Below are positions 37,780 through 50,767 of a DNA stretch of 64,000 nt, one piece after another; position 1 is the first letter of the stretch; every line of letters starts with the position of its first letter. The notes beneath the pieces were generated by a model. The model did not search any database. It was given only the letters and a program-made list of their open reading frames with translations, and had not been told where the DNA came from. The translations under genes were made by a program, and so were the position numbers. The stretch covers positions 310,001 to 374,000 of the forward strand of contig JAIXMF010000009.1 in the NCBI GenBank assembly GCA_025201365.1, read 5' to 3'. The stretch is from Syncephalis plumigaleata. Taxonomy: Eukaryota; Zoopagomycota; Zoopagomycetes; Zoopagales; Piptocephalidaceae.

Positions 37780-40700
37780 ATGTCGGGACCTCCACCACCA
37801 CCACCTCAGGGTCAACCACCCTACAACTATCCCACCACCACAGCAACAACAGCAGCAGCAACCTGGTCAACAGGCATTTACTCCACCTCCACCACAAGGA
37901 GGTATGCCACCACCACCGCCACCTCAACATCAACATCAACATCAACAACAGTATCCACCGCCACCGCCACCACAACATCATCCAGGACAGATGCCTCCTC
38001 CTCCACCACCAGCACCATTTTATCCAACTGGTCCCATGACTTCGCCACCTGGTTCAAGAGGAGCAGCAATGCCTCCTCCTCCTCCAGGTGCTGGTATGCC
38101 ACCACCACCACCGCCACCAGCAGTAGGAGGTCCACAGATGCCAGGCTCTCCTTCTGTACATTCACCTGGATCACCTCCAGCCAATGCTGCTGCTGCTGCT
38201 GCCGCCGCTCATCCACGACGTCGTCACTATCCTCAGACTCAGCAGGTTGGATATGATTTGGCTGGTGGTGCACCCATGGCACCTAACAATCCTATGCTAG
38301 GCGGTCAACCAGGAGTGAATCAACCACCGCAATTCTTTGTACCTGGCGATACTAGTCAAATGACGCCTGCTGCTGCTGCTGCTCCAACCTATCCTCAACA
38401 GCCTATCGGTCCTGGTGTTGGTGGTATGGCACAGCCACAACAACCTGATATGGCAGCATTACAAGGTCAATTCAATCAAATGAACTTGCAACCGCAGCAA
38501 CATCATGGTCCTCAGGTATATTGTGTACATTTATACTAGAATGCATGATTTACTAATATTTCTATATGTGATTGCACTGTTGTAGCAACCATACAATGTT
38601 ACCATAGATGGTGTACAACCAGATGTAGCAGCACTCAATGGTCCTCCACCGACTATTCGTTTGCCACCGCGTGTAAGTAGATTATGCATTGTTCATCCTA
38701 ATAGTATAGCATGATACTAAATAATGTAATAATCATAGTCATCGGTAACACCATCACCCGATGCTGTATGTAGTCCAGACTATTGTCGCTCGACGGTCAA
38801 TGCCATTCCGGCTACTGCTTCATTAGCGAAGAAGACCAAATTGCCATTAGGTTATTGGTGACTCCGCATAAAACATTGACTCCACAAGAGGTAGGTTCTA
38901 GTTGTGTATTGTAACTGAACTAATACATATGATATATAGCACCAGTACCACCATCAATGAGATTACTCGTTGTCGTCGTTGCCGTACCTACATTAATCCG
39001 TATGTGCAATTCTTGGATGATGGTCGTCGTTGGAAGTGCAATCTATGCTATGTAATTAATGATGGTATGCTAATATTGACATAGGAATTGACATGCAGCT
39101 AACCCTGTTGACATGTGATAGTGCCACACTTTTTCGATTATAACGTCAATGAACAGCGTATGATCAATCGATGGGAGCGAGCCGAATTAAACTGTGCAGT
39201 AGTTGACTATATTGCACCATCTGAATATATGGTAATGTATTCGTTGATTGTTGCTTATACTGCATGTGTTAACATTGAATGCTGCTATTAGGTAAGACCA
39301 CCACAACCACCGGTCTTCATATTTGTTATCGATGTGTCGGCACCTGCAGTACAAGCAGGTAAGCAAATTCAATGACATACATATACAGTACAAACTATAA
39401 CTGAATATATGTTAATACATTCAGGTGTGGTGGCTGCTGCTGCTTCAACTCTTTTGGCATGCCTTGATCGCATTCCCAACAATGATAAACGAGCCAAGTT
39501 TGGATTGATCACCGTTGACACTGCATTGCATTTCTACAGTCTAAAGGCAAGTATCATAGTTGATACTATATAGTGATTATACTAACATGATAACTGTTAG
39601 GCTGAAGATCCAGAGCCACGTATGTTGGTTGTTTCTGATCTAGACGATGTGTTCATTCCTCAACCGGAAGATCTGCTTGTTAACATTGAAACATCGAAAA
39701 CTGCGATTGAGAACTTATTGAAGAAACTACCGGATATGTTCAAGAATAATCATGCAGTTGGTAATGCATTGGGACCTGCTCTACAAGCTGCCTTTAAGCT
39801 AGTGGTAAGTAACAAAGTAGAATGGCATTATTGCTGCTAACATTTTAATCATTCGTATCTATTCAGTCGCCAATAGGTGGCAAGATTGTTGTATTGCAAA
39901 GCAGTCTACCCACATTGAATGAAGGTGCACTGAAACTACGTGAAGATCCACAAATGTTGGGCACGTCCAAGGTAACGTATTACAAAGCATACATACACAT
40001 ATATATTGATGTGATTATGCTATAGGAATCAGCGCTACTTAGTCCTGCCGCTCAATTCTACAAGTCATTCGCCGTTGATTGCTCGCGTGTTCAAGTGTGC
40101 ATTGATATGTTCATGTTTAGCAGCCAGTATACGGATATCGCTACATTGAGTGAGTTTCAATGAATGAGCAGGATGAATATAGCATTAATATATATGCTCT
40201 TTTCTTCTATTGTAGATTGTTTACCGAAATTCACCGGTGGTCAATCATACTACTATCCAGGATTCAATGCTTCCCGACGAGAAGATGCGGAAAAGTTCGA
40301 GTTTGAGTTTAACCACTATTTGGAAAGTGAATTTGGACTAGAAGCCGTATTACGTCTACGTGCATCTCGAGGTAATTAATAGACACCATTACTAAACCAT
40401 CTAACTAACTAATAATAATGATAATATACAGGTGTTCGTATGACTGCATTCCATGGCAACTTCTTTTTACGTTCCATGGATTTGTTAGCACTACCATCAG
40501 TGACACCGGATCATTGTTACGGTGTAGAATTCACTGTTGAGGAGGACATTACCACACCGCTAGTTGGATTCCAAACCGCTGTACTTCATACATCATGCCA
40601 TGGTATTTGTCATAATACGATAATAATGCACTTAATGACTAATGAATTTGTACACATTCACTGATAGGCGAACGACGTATTCGTGTGGTGACACTGGTAT

Positions 40701-41824
40701 TACCGGTCGTGTCCACCGTTAGTGAAATGTATGCCTCGGCCGATCAGATTGCTATATCCAGTCTACTAGCCAAGAAAGGTAAGCAATAATTGTCATTATC
40801 ATTCTATTTACTAATCTGCTATTTTATCATTTAGCGATTGAACGATCAATTAGTTCTAAATTGGAGGATGCACGAGAAGCGCTCAATTATAAATGTATCG
40901 ATATTGTCAACACTTACAAGACAGAGTTGACGGCATCAGCATCGGGAGCAGCGGTTCATTTGCAATTATGCGATAATCTAAAACTAATCCCTCTACTTAC
41001 ACTAGCTTTACAGAAACACGTAAGTAATCACATTCTAATTGGCATCCATTAACTAATGTAATGCATTATATCAATATACTAATAGGTCGCATTACGTGGT
41101 GGATCTCAAGTCCCATCAGATTTACGATCCTATGCTATGAATCTATTGTACACCATGCCACCGGAACTACTCATTCCATATGTCTATCCACGTCTCTATG
41201 CATTGCATTTAATGCCACCAGAGGTAACTATCTTTTTGCCAACAATATCGTGATTAGTAGTTGAATCCATTAAGACTAATCGTATGTGTTTGCTTAATAA
41301 CTAGGTGGGCACCATTAATGCTGATGGCGTTACTATAATGCCCTCTTCATTAAACCTTAGTAGCGAGCGATTGGATCGTGGAGGTGCCTTCCTCCTCGAC
41401 GACGGTCAAGTCTCGATGATATGGCTGGGTCGAGATGTCTCCCCTCAACTATTGCAAGATCTATTCGGTGTTGCCAGTTACGAGGCAGTTCGAGGTGGCA
41501 AGGTAAGTAGAAATACACGCATATGCATGCTTAATAAGCTATCTATACCGACTGATGCAATAACACTAACTTATATTCATCTAGACAACCTTACCCACCA
41601 TTGATCATGACTTTTCATGTCGTGTCAAGACTGTACTGGCTAAGCTACGCCAAGAGAAGCGCAACATTTATTATCCGCATCTTTACGTGGTTAAAGAAGA
41701 TGGCGAGCCAGCCTTACGTCTCTGGTTCCTATCACACCTCATTGAAGATCGTACCGGCGAGCAGCCCGCTTATCCAATGTGGTTGGCTCAAATACGTGAA
41801 AAGATTAATTCCGGCTCTTATTAG
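37780..41824 (+). CDS. COPII coat cargo adaptor SEC24, paralogue 2
   Basis: Second Sec24-family gene in the window, about 1,040 residues in some 15 exons. A Pro/Gln/His-rich head is followed by the zinc finger [14 protein letters not shown]...CNLC and the trunk ([31 protein letters not shown]). Next come [18 protein letters not shown], helical exons and the gelsolin-like end ([19 protein letters not shown]...[19 protein letters not shown]). ATG 37780 gives [16 protein letters not shown], but the continuing PPPQQQ run is one base out of frame. A second one-base break is near 38851, just before the zinc finger. Both look like sequence errors, since the rest is well conserved. Confidence 0.88.
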
Positions 41825-42197
41825 TGCAACTATAAGCAAATAGGATGAGTTTGGTAAACGTATTATTACAAGAGATAGTCGATATCATTGATGAATTGAA
41901 TATGAATTAAAATAAAAGATACTTTTAATATATATATTTATGTAAATGCAGATGTACATGTATATGTGTACATGTATGTGGTTGTGGTTGTCATGTATCA
42001 TATTGAACATGGAATGTTGCAAGTGTGACTGGTGTCTTTAATCCTTTAAGCTTTCATGATGAAACTGATTCCTCTCCTCTCCTCCTTCTCCTTTCCTTCT
42101 CTCCTTATATCTGTTTCTTTTCTGTTTTTCACTTTGTTTCTATTGTTCCATTACTGAATGACTATAGGAAGTACTCCATATTGGTGCATATTCAATT
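41825..42197. other. Intergenic region
   Basis: 3' end of SEC24 paralogue 2, then a TG-rich patch (41945-41995) and CT-rich DNA (42068-42135) leading into the tetraspanin start. No gene. Confidence 0.5.
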
Positions 42198-43374
42198 ATG
42201 ACTTCTTTGGCATCACCCAGAATGGAATACAGAATAAATGAACCACCACACGAAGTGACAAGAGAGAACCACGTATGGCTTGTATCGTGGTTTATTATCA
42301 ATCGATTCTCTCTATTATTCGGTATGATGCTATTACTCTTAGGCAAGTGATACTATTGTAGAATAAGCATGTCTACTTACTGTACATATTGTCATTTATT
42401 TACTATTATATAGGTGCCATGATAGTAGGTGAACTATCGCCTATTGCACCTCTTGTCAACAGTGGATTGGCGGCACTACTTGTAGGTATTGGTGCCACTG
42501 GATTATTACTAGGATTCGTTGGGTATCATAATGAACGAGGACCTAGCGAGAATGTTCGTATAAATGAGCATAATGGTGTTGTTCATTCTCCTAACACGAC
42601 AACAACGCGTGATCATTCCATCGCTATTGAAGCAATACGTCATCGTAATAAAGTATTCCGTATCATAGCATTGGGCCATTTACTATTGTATGCCATACTA
42701 CTTGGTAAGTTTCTAGTATATCCTATGTAATAATAATAATAATAGTAATAATTGATCATTATCATCAGGGGTAGGCGTGTATGCTCTCTATTACTTACAA
42801 GGGGTAATTACTAAATATAAAGACATATAGTATAATCTCTAATGATTAATGATATATACATTAATAGATAGAGCAACAATTGGATGCATCATGGACCAGT
42901 GAATACTCATTACATCCTGATACTTTACAAGCATTAGAGGAGAAAGTAAGTAGTGTTGACAATGTCACTATCCTTAGTAGCGATTTATTCTCTATTCTAT
43001 TCCATCTATTCTAGTTACATTGTTGTGGTTATCGTTCATTATACGATCGAGCTGTACCCGCTCATTGTGCCGCATTGATGAATCGATTGCATTCGTGTCA
43101 AGGTCAGGTCTATGCACGATGGCATGAATCACTCTATGCTATTATTATTATTAGTCTAGGTGTATTTGCTCTTGAAGTAGGTACATTTTATCAGGATTAT
43201 GAGTCATTATTATTTGATTTATAACAATGATTGATCTAGACACTTGGCTTACTCGTGTTAATGGCCATTCAATTACGTCGTAAATGGAATAGTAGACTAG
43301 GATCTAATGAGCCATTACTTGCGAGAACATCTGCATCAGATCAACGTGTGATACACTATCAAACATTGGACTAG
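42198..43374 (+). CDS. Tetraspanin-like four-helix membrane protein
   Basis: Four hydrophobic segments in tetraspanin order: FIINRFSLLFGMMLLLLGAM; LAALLVGIGATGLLLGFVGY; IALGHLLLYAILLG plus the next exon; and ESLYAIIIISLGVFAL. Between the third and fourth lies a large loop with the CCG-type motif HCCGYRSLYD and further cysteines (AHCAALMNRLHSC), which is the family hallmark. About six exons and 290 residues. Intron 1 uses a GC donor (42343, GCAAGT); a GT donor upstream would also hold the frame but would delete part of the first helix. Confidence 0.82.
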
Positions 43375-43571
43375 TACGATTGACATTCTTCGTACATGTT
43401 AATAGATAATACAAGTAACTAACTAACTAATCAATTATGTAAATGTTTTCATATCCCTTTGAAATACACTTTTTATTACGTATAATTTCATAGAATATAA
43501 ATGATGCAATAATATATATATCTCAGTTAATCATTGATACTGATACTGATACTGATAATAACAAATAATAC

Positions 43572-45636
43572 TCATTGTAATGCCCATATCTCTAAATGAG
43601 CACACGTAAACGATTCATGCGTGGATAATGTTGGATTATCGAATGTGGCACACGGCATACTTGATCCATTATCAAAGTTGCTATCAAGCCATATACCAAA
43701 TTTGCCATTACTATATAATAATAATAATAATAATAGTAGATATGATTAATAACAATGTGAGATAGTTACAAGTATTCACATCGACAATCTCTTCTACTTA
43801 CTCTGCACCCATGGCCAAATAGTCTGTCTCTGTCATGATGGAATAGTCATTCTTACCGCTCCATGGATAGACGATGAGTTGTCCCTTGTCATTGGGTGTA
43901 TCCTTGTGTAATTTCCATAGGAAACTAGATTATCATTGTCATCACCATGAGTACAATATTCATATTATGATATATATATATATATGTCTATTACCATTCA
44001 CCAGATCCATAGATCCAATATGTGGTTTAAACGATTCAGTAGCATATCCACCGAATATCTACAATTATGATATGTATATGTATATTAGTATCACTCATAC
44101 TAATAATAGCAATGTGTGTACTCACCTGATCTTCTTCATCTTGTATAACCAAAATAATCGGACCCTTATTCGCTACACGTCGTAGCATGGTGGCAAAACT
44201 AATGCCATGTTGGTCTAAACTGTACAAAAGCGACCATCTGCGTGACAATCGCTGTAATGGCGGTAACTTCAATCGCAACTATAATTATCATCATTAGTTG
44301 ACTGTAACTAGTGGATGACTCGGTTCTATTCTATCATGGCATTACCTGCGATGCAATATCACTACAAAGTACGCGTGGACAATCGGCGTAGCGTCCTACT
44401 AATTCCACACGAGGAGGTGGCGGTGGCGGTGACATCTATCAGTCGAGTTACCATTACCAGTTCGCATGGGTGAATGAGGTTGATACGGATCACGGAAGGT
44501 ATCCAGTGTCATGGAGATCTAGGAAATACGGAAATACTATGACGTGCTTTAGCATAATGTGCATCTCTGTATGTATTGACATTGGCAGTATCACTACTAG
44601 TAATAGTAGTAGTTGTTGGATCAACTACATCATAAGAATTATTACGTAATGATGTAGCTGATTTATGCTTAGACCACCAACTATTATTACTCTTATTATT
44701 ATTAGTTGTATCAACGCGATCACTAGTCTCCTTTTCCTCCTTTTCTCTCGCAACTCATCTTCATCAGCATCCTCATCAATATTAGCATGAAACTCGTTAT
44801 CGCGTCGAATGACATCAGGTAATGCGGGTAATGACACGGTCGATGCATGTTTACGCCTATTATGCACTCATCCACATGAGTAAATGTGACTTGTCCACCC
44901 CGTGAAAAGCGTGTAGTAGGAGATACAGTGGTCCAGTTATATTCACCGTGTTCCTCGACAGGACTGGCAGCCAGTACAAACGATGAAGTCGATTGCGCTG
45001 TTTACCACGTCTCAATGAGAAATAGGGAAATTATGTGACGTGGAGGGTGCGATGTTACGGATGATGATGATGATGCTTGTGGTGGTGGTGGAGATATTGG
45101 AGATATTGGAGATATTGATGTTGGTGATGCTGATAATGGTGCTACATCAGGAGATAATGTATCAATATTGGTAGATTGGCTTGGTTTTACCATTTGAACT
45201 GGTTCAGAAATGCTAGTAGATAATGATCGTGTCACACTATGCTGAGTATTGGGTGGTGATCTCGATACAACTTGTACCAATTGATGCGAATGAGCCGTTG
45301 TAGCTGATGTCTCATTCGATGAACCGTAGAGTAGGTCACGAACGAATCGACCAAGGCACCACCACTCTGACTGATATTCATACCGCTGCTGCTACCCTTG
45401 CCTTTACTATTACTATTATGGCCATTATGATATTGATGATTATCGTTCTTTGAAGTTAAAGGCATTCGTGTTGATTTACTGTTGCCACTACCGCTACTAT
45501 TGTTGTAATCAGATGTTTGACTATTGTTGTTGTTGTTGTTGATGGTGGTGTGACGAGATTCAACTGGCATCGATTGACTGCGAATGGATTGACGCTTCCA
45601 TATATCAGAAGCTGATTGGAACCTACTCTCCGTCAT
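43572..45636 (-). CDS. TLDc-domain protein (OXR1-like)
   Basis: TLDc proteins protect against oxidative stress and regulate the V-ATPase. The C-terminal half has the domain in order: LSRRWSLLYSLDQHGISFAT, IILVIQDEEDQIFGGYATES, GEWFLWKLHKD, VYPWSGKNDY, YLAMGAE, NGKFGIWLDSNFDNGSSMPC and ATFDNPTL, ending HLEIWALQ at 43572. The N-terminal half from ATG 45636 is Ser/Asn/Pro-rich. Several changes of frame in this low-complexity half (about 45350, 44900, 44700) are unresolved; introns or one-base errors are possible. Confidence 0.8.
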
Positions 45637-46773
45637 TGTTACGTAATAGTAGAAGATATAGGGAGGATAAGGAAGGGTGCGTGAGAGTGAGAATGATGTG
45701 CAGCAACGTGCTGATACTATGACGATATATCTATCAATATGATAGTTGCTAGTAGAAAAGAAGCAAGAGAAGGAGGAGGTAGAAGAGACGAACACAAGCG
45801 GTGTAAGATCAATAGAGGATGGTTACCACCCGCAGTTGTAGTACTATAGCACAGCTGCACGCTAAATAGTATAAATATAACGTAGAATAGACGATACTAC
45901 TACTATGCTACTACTACTACTGCTACTACGCTTTTCACTTTCTAGAACAGTTGACTATGGCTAACAACCGATATTGTCACCGTAGTAATAGCCACAAATA
46001 ACAACAAATAACAACAGTATATAATAATAATAATCACTGTAACCTTACGCCATCCAATATAATTAGTCTCATGCCTCGACTGCTTATAACAACCAGTAAT
46101 ATATTCGCTGTATTATAGTAGTGTTCAATATCTTGTGCCCAGCTGTAAACATACCCAAAATCTCACACATACACTACACGAGTGGTTATACAAATAGAAC
46201 GAATAAACGAGAAAGAGTGAGCGAATACGAGAAAGAACGAAGAGTAACAAAGAGTTATTACTGAAATGACAAACGTGTAGGCTTCCGTTATTCAGCGTGG
46301 TTTATCCGTTGCCTGCGGTGACCGGATAAACTAACGATAAGAAAATGTATAGAACAGGAATAGAATGAATGGAAATGTGTAAAACATCACGAGTGAGTTG
46401 AATGGTTGTTTAATTCGTAGGATTGTCTGGTTTATTAAGCAATGTCGCATTGATTGTGACTCACATTATAAATGAATTGAGGTTATTAGGTCTGTCTGTC
46501 AATTAGTGGAATGCATTAGATGATTGAGTATCATCCACTCCGCCTATATACACTCTCATGCAATATAGAATACAAGAGGAGTATCTAATAATGATCAGTA
46601 TATATACGTAGGCCTATTAGCATATGGATATTATTCTAGTTGACATGGGCCTTTACTGGAAATAGAACAAGTTGATATGGCTGGTTTGCTGTCTATTTTC
46701 ATTTCATTTCCCGTTCCTTCTCTTTCTCTTTCTATTTCATTACCTAATAATATACGACTAGTGTAATCTCGTT
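45637..46773. other. Divergent intergenic region, TLDc / lipid kinase
   Basis: About 1.1 kb with promoters for both divergent genes. It has CTA/TAC repeats near 45895-45930, ACAAATAACAACA repeats near 45990-46015, and a GATA-site palindrome at 46300-46331. No gene seen. Confidence 0.55.
46300..46331. promoter_or_regulatory. Inverted pair of GATA-factor sites
   Basis: GTTTATCCG and CGGATAAAC form a perfect 9-base inverted repeat around a 14-base spacer; another GATAAG lies just downstream (46335-46341). GATA-type sites are common in fungal promoters, but use here is inference. Confidence 0.35.
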
Positions 46774-48302
46774 ATGATGACGCAAAATAAACAAGTAGCC
46801 ATAATATTGAACGGTGTAGCAGGTGGTGGTAAAGGACATACCATATGGAATAAGGTAAATAACACGTATATCAATGTATTCGTAGTATAGATTGATATTG
46901 ACTATGGATAATAAGATAAAACCATTGGTAGAGGTCGATTATCCTGAGCAGTACACGATGGCAACCACTGAACGAGCAGGACATGCCAAGGAATTGGCAC
47001 AGCAATTTATTGAACAAGGTATGTGATTTACATGTTTATGATTACAAGATTAATAACAATGTATACATATAGGATATCAGTTATTAGTAGCCATCGGTGG
47101 TGATGGTACCATTAATCAAGTGGCTAATGGCTACATGTTGGCTAATGGTAAAGAACGAGGTGTTGCCATGGCAGTGATGTCTGGAGGTAATACCCATTAG
47201 TGATATAATCTATACTGCACATTAGTTAACATGATGGCATTGTCATTGTTGATCATTAGGTACAGGAGGTGATTTTATTCGTACATTGAATATACACGAA
47301 CAAAGTGCGGAAGAAGCATGGGTAAGTAGGAGGAGGGACTATGATGTATTTGTCATCTGACACGTTGGTATAATGCAGAGAAGCATTTGCAAAGGAGAAA
47401 ACAAGCTTATTGATGTGGGTCTAGTAAAGTATACGCCCATTACAACAAAGTCATCATGTGAGGAAAAGCGAGAACAAGCATTCTTTATCAATATATGTAG
47501 TCTCGGTATGACGTAAGTGCTTTATTCGTCTATTGACAATGCAATAACTATAACATTTGATGCAGTGCAGATGTGGTAAAGAATGTGGAGAGTCATTCAC
47601 GTATCAAGAAACTAAGTCGTTCCTTCGCCTATTGGATTCAAGGTGTACTAACTCATTTACCTTACTATCCATTACAACCGGTAACACTTGGCTGGACACT
47701 TCCCATTCCACGTGGCAATACATTAAAAGGTGAACATGATGATGGAACAGATAGGGAAGCAACAGTCAATGTCATTGAAGAAAGAGTAGCACTCTATTTT
47801 GCAGCCATATGTAATGGTCAGTATTTCGGTGGTGGTATGCGTGTAGCACCTGAGGCAGATTTATCCAATGGACAAGTAAGTAGAAATAAACAGCGATGAT
47901 GATGATGATTATCGCGAATTAATCATGAACATGTCCTAGTTTCAACTAGTAAGAGTACGTGATATTAATTTATACCATGCTGTCACTCGAATTATACCTG
48001 GATTAAAGGAGGGTCGTGTATTAAAAGAAGCGGGACCCACTAAAGCCATCTCGACTAGTTGTATCAAATTCACCGCTGATACTGATGATATGTCAGATGT
48101 CACGGGTAAAACTACCACACTGGTGGAAGTAGATGGTGAATTCGTCGGTAAGCTAGTCTATAGCCTATGTCGTATAATAGTGTTTCTATTAGTTCATTGA
48201 CATGACAATTTGGTTATAGGTACATTGCCATTGGAAGCAAGCATCATTCCACAGGCCATTCTACTTCGTGTGCCAAGTGTGCCCGTTAATACGATTGAAT
48301 AG
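46774..48302 (+). CDS. Diacylglycerol-kinase-domain lipid kinase (YegS/sphingosine-kinase type)
   Basis: Phosphorylates a lipid hydroxyl using ATP. Start MMTQNKQVAIILNGVAGGGK, then the ATP-binding motif LLVAIGGDGTINQVANG and the second site AVMSGGTGGDFIRTL. Both are typical of bacterial-type DAGK_cat kinases and related eukaryotic lipid kinases. The C-terminal beta-sandwich includes ALYFAAICNGQYFGGGMRVA, the expected product-site NGxxxGGG. It ends with VEVDGEFVG before the stop at 48302. About 380 residues, eight exons. Whether the substrate is diacylglycerol, sphingosine, ceramide or another lipid cannot be read from sequence. Confidence 0.85.
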
Positions 48303-48310
48303 TACAGCTT

Positions 48311-49138
48311 TTATTCTTCATTATCGGATGAAAAGCGAACATGATCACGTTTAGTCGGTTTTCTACGTTTCTTTGCCAGCTTCTTTCTTTTACTCGATCA
48401 ACTATGCTCTCTTCAGTAATGGTTACTGTATCATTATCATTATCATTATCATGATGCTGATGATGATGTGTAGGCATGTTGGATGTAGATGATGCTTCAT
48501 TAATGGATTCATCCACTTGTGTACTAGTACTAGTAGTAGTAGCCATCGTTGCTCCTTTATAGTCATCATTCCTCGATGATGAGCCTATTCTTCCTTGCCT
48601 TAATTTATTCTGATATGCAATATACTCGTCTCTTAATTGTTGCCACTCATTCCTAATACAAAGTTATAATGTGCCTAATAGCAATGATTATTAGCATCTA
48701 CTTACAATGACATTAGTCGCGTATCTTTTAGTTCATTGTGCAATGCTGAGCAATCATTATCGTCACTATCTTGTTGGTTCGCTTCTGTCTTGGATGACTC
48801 GATCGTATCAGCAACTTGTTCCAATGTAGACTGTGTCATTGCTATAGATATGAATTGATCCGCCAATGCTTTACTGGTAAATTGAATGAAACACCATCCA
48901 CGTACGCGTCCATGATCATTCCGCGGCAATTCGATACACTTGATTGTATTTGCCCCTAGCACGGTTTCTAAACGTGTTTGAACCTGAGATTCCGTTTGCC
49001 AACTACTTGGTAATTGTTCCTATTTCTACAGTTAATAGTCGTTCCACTCTATCTACAGCAGGTACTTGCCAGATAAACACTGCTATTAATGACATTCTCG
49101 TCGTCACTCATACCAATGAGTGTGGTAATAGGTGGCAT
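48311..49138 (-). CDS. LARP7-like RRM protein
   Basis: LARP7 proteins bind 7SK RNA, telomerase RNA or U6. Visible: an RRM with beta strands VFIWQVP and RVRGWCFIQF (RNP1-like), then EWQQLRDEYIAYQ, which aligns with human LARP7 EWMDLKKEYLALQ. The basic end KRKKLAKKRRKP...HVRFSSDNEE recalls LARP7 KHIRFSEYD. The basic tail is one base out of frame near 48394, like other breaks here, so it must be read from the next frame. The start is uncertain (ATG 49138 or 49111). Neither a La motif nor the second RRM is seen in this stretch. Confidence 0.55.
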
Positions 49139-49195
49139 GATTCGCGTAGACAAATCGTTAAGAAAAGAAATTAGAACACATGAATGTCAAAATGA

Positions 49196-49396
49196 TCAAA
49201 CAATGGATTGATCAGTATTTTGATACATCATTTTGCAAGGGATTAACATGGCAATGTAACCACAACCATATACAATGATATCTTGTCCATTTGTATAGTA
49301 GATTATTGCATCCTGACTGAATATCAGATAGGAATATGAGTGGTATGCATACACCATTCCAATAATGAACAACATGGCTATTGTTACATGTGTCAT
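49196..49396 (-). CDS. Possible small two-helix membrane protein
   Basis: Sixty-six codons with hydrophobic segments THVTIAMLFIIGMVYAYH and IIVYGCGYIAMLIPC. No family recognised. A minus-strand frame just upstream (MDIVSIPALDKHMNKYAQIK, 49490 to about 49400) could be its N-terminal part but ends before it. It may be a chance frame in AT-rich DNA. Confidence 0.3.
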   Translation of the reverse strand: MTHVTIAMLFIIGMVYAYHSYSYLIFSQDAIIYYTNGQDIIVYGCGYIAMLIPCKMMYQNTDQSIV

Positions 49397-49635
49397 TATG
49401 TCCTTATTATTTGATTACTCCGTTGTTTGATTTGAGCGTATTTGTTCATGTGTTTATCTAAAGCGGGTATAGACACGATATCCATACTGATTATATCCGG
49501 AAATGTCAAGCGTGGTCTTGCATCCGACAAAACAATGTCCTAATATACTTGGACAATATTTAAAAGTGAAAATTATCGAGCAATCCTTGATGGATTATTA
49601 TTGTTATTGTTTCGCTTGACGCTACTCCTATTATC

Positions 49636-50767
49636 ATGCTTAGACACGATCTTTTTATTTATACCGCTGCACTTGCACTTGTCCTTACTCAGGGCATGCA
49701 CACCGATGCGGCTACGTTGTTCCGACGTGATGCTACCACTACAGGTAAGCATATCATTATTAGATGACTATTTATATGTGTATATAGGATTGACCATTGT
49801 TGTTAGATAAGTTTCTTGAGCAACCATTAGCTACGCTCAATGCATTCGGCCAAGATACGTTGATTATTGAGAAAGTACTCGAAATCAAGCATGGCGTACA
49901 CTATGCTAGTGGTAAATATCAAAACAAGCCAGTTCGTATTGCTTGTGGCGATGATAGTAAAAATGATAACAACCATGAATTGTTGGTATTAAAGGTAATG
50001 CAATTGATGGAATGTGGCACATCATTATAATCGTACTAATGATGCTTGAATGATGACAGGATCTTAAGAAGGCATCGGAAGCATTGAAGAAGCAATCGGA
50101 TCCGGGTTACGAGCATCTCACTCATTCCATTCATGATTTCAAAGCGGATTCCCGTCAATGTTACATCACATCAGCTCAGTGTGACTATCGACTAGATGAT
50201 ACGAAGGCTGTCAAGGTAGATCCCGCCATTCTATCCAACACCAAGAGTCCCGTATTAGGTGTTCAGCATTTACAAGGTAAATAGAGACGAGTACGCTTAT
50301 AGGATTGGCTGATTAATTATTTATTAGCCTTACATACTTTGCGTAAGATTGCTTGGTCTTATGGTGATGCATTACCAGAAAGTAAGTATTCTACATGATG
50401 ACAACATATAGGCATAAGTATATTCTAGAGTAATCTAACACACATATATACACACATAGGCTACTGTATCAATGTCGATAAAGAGAAGGGACTGCAACTG
50501 GTTATTGGTAATTTCGAAAAGGCTGACTATCTCAAGATTTCAGGAACACAAGGTGTCACCATTAGTCGTTTCGTAGAGCTAGTCAACTGGCATACTGCCT
50601 ACTTGATTATGCTATCGAATAGCTTCATTAATGACTGGATATTCGCCGTGGGTGGACCTGTCAAGTCTCGTTATTTAGTGACGCAAACCATGGATGAACG
50701 TACTTATGGTCATATCCTAAAGGAAACAGGAGATAAGGATTTGACACAAGCTTACGCTGAATATTAG
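49636..50767 (+). CDS. Secreted protein of unknown family
   Basis: ATG 49636 opens a signal peptide (FIYTAALALVLTQG) and a possible dibasic site (TLFRRDA). Exons from about 49808 give about 300 residues. Segments such as ADSRQCYITSAQCDYRLDDT, YCINVDKEKGLQLVIGNFEK and SRFVELVNWHTAYLIM suggest a folded domain with a few cysteines. VLEIKHGVHYASGKYQNKPV looks like paired beta strands. No motif of a known enzyme is clear; a kinase-like fold was considered but no catalytic loop is seen. Five exons, stop at 50767. Confidence 0.65.

Noticed and set aside
37809-37841. A 33-base GT-AG intron that would mend the start of SEC24 paralogue 2
   Set aside because: All other introns here are longer than about 45 bases, and the stretch is a CCACCA repeat where a one-base error is more likely.
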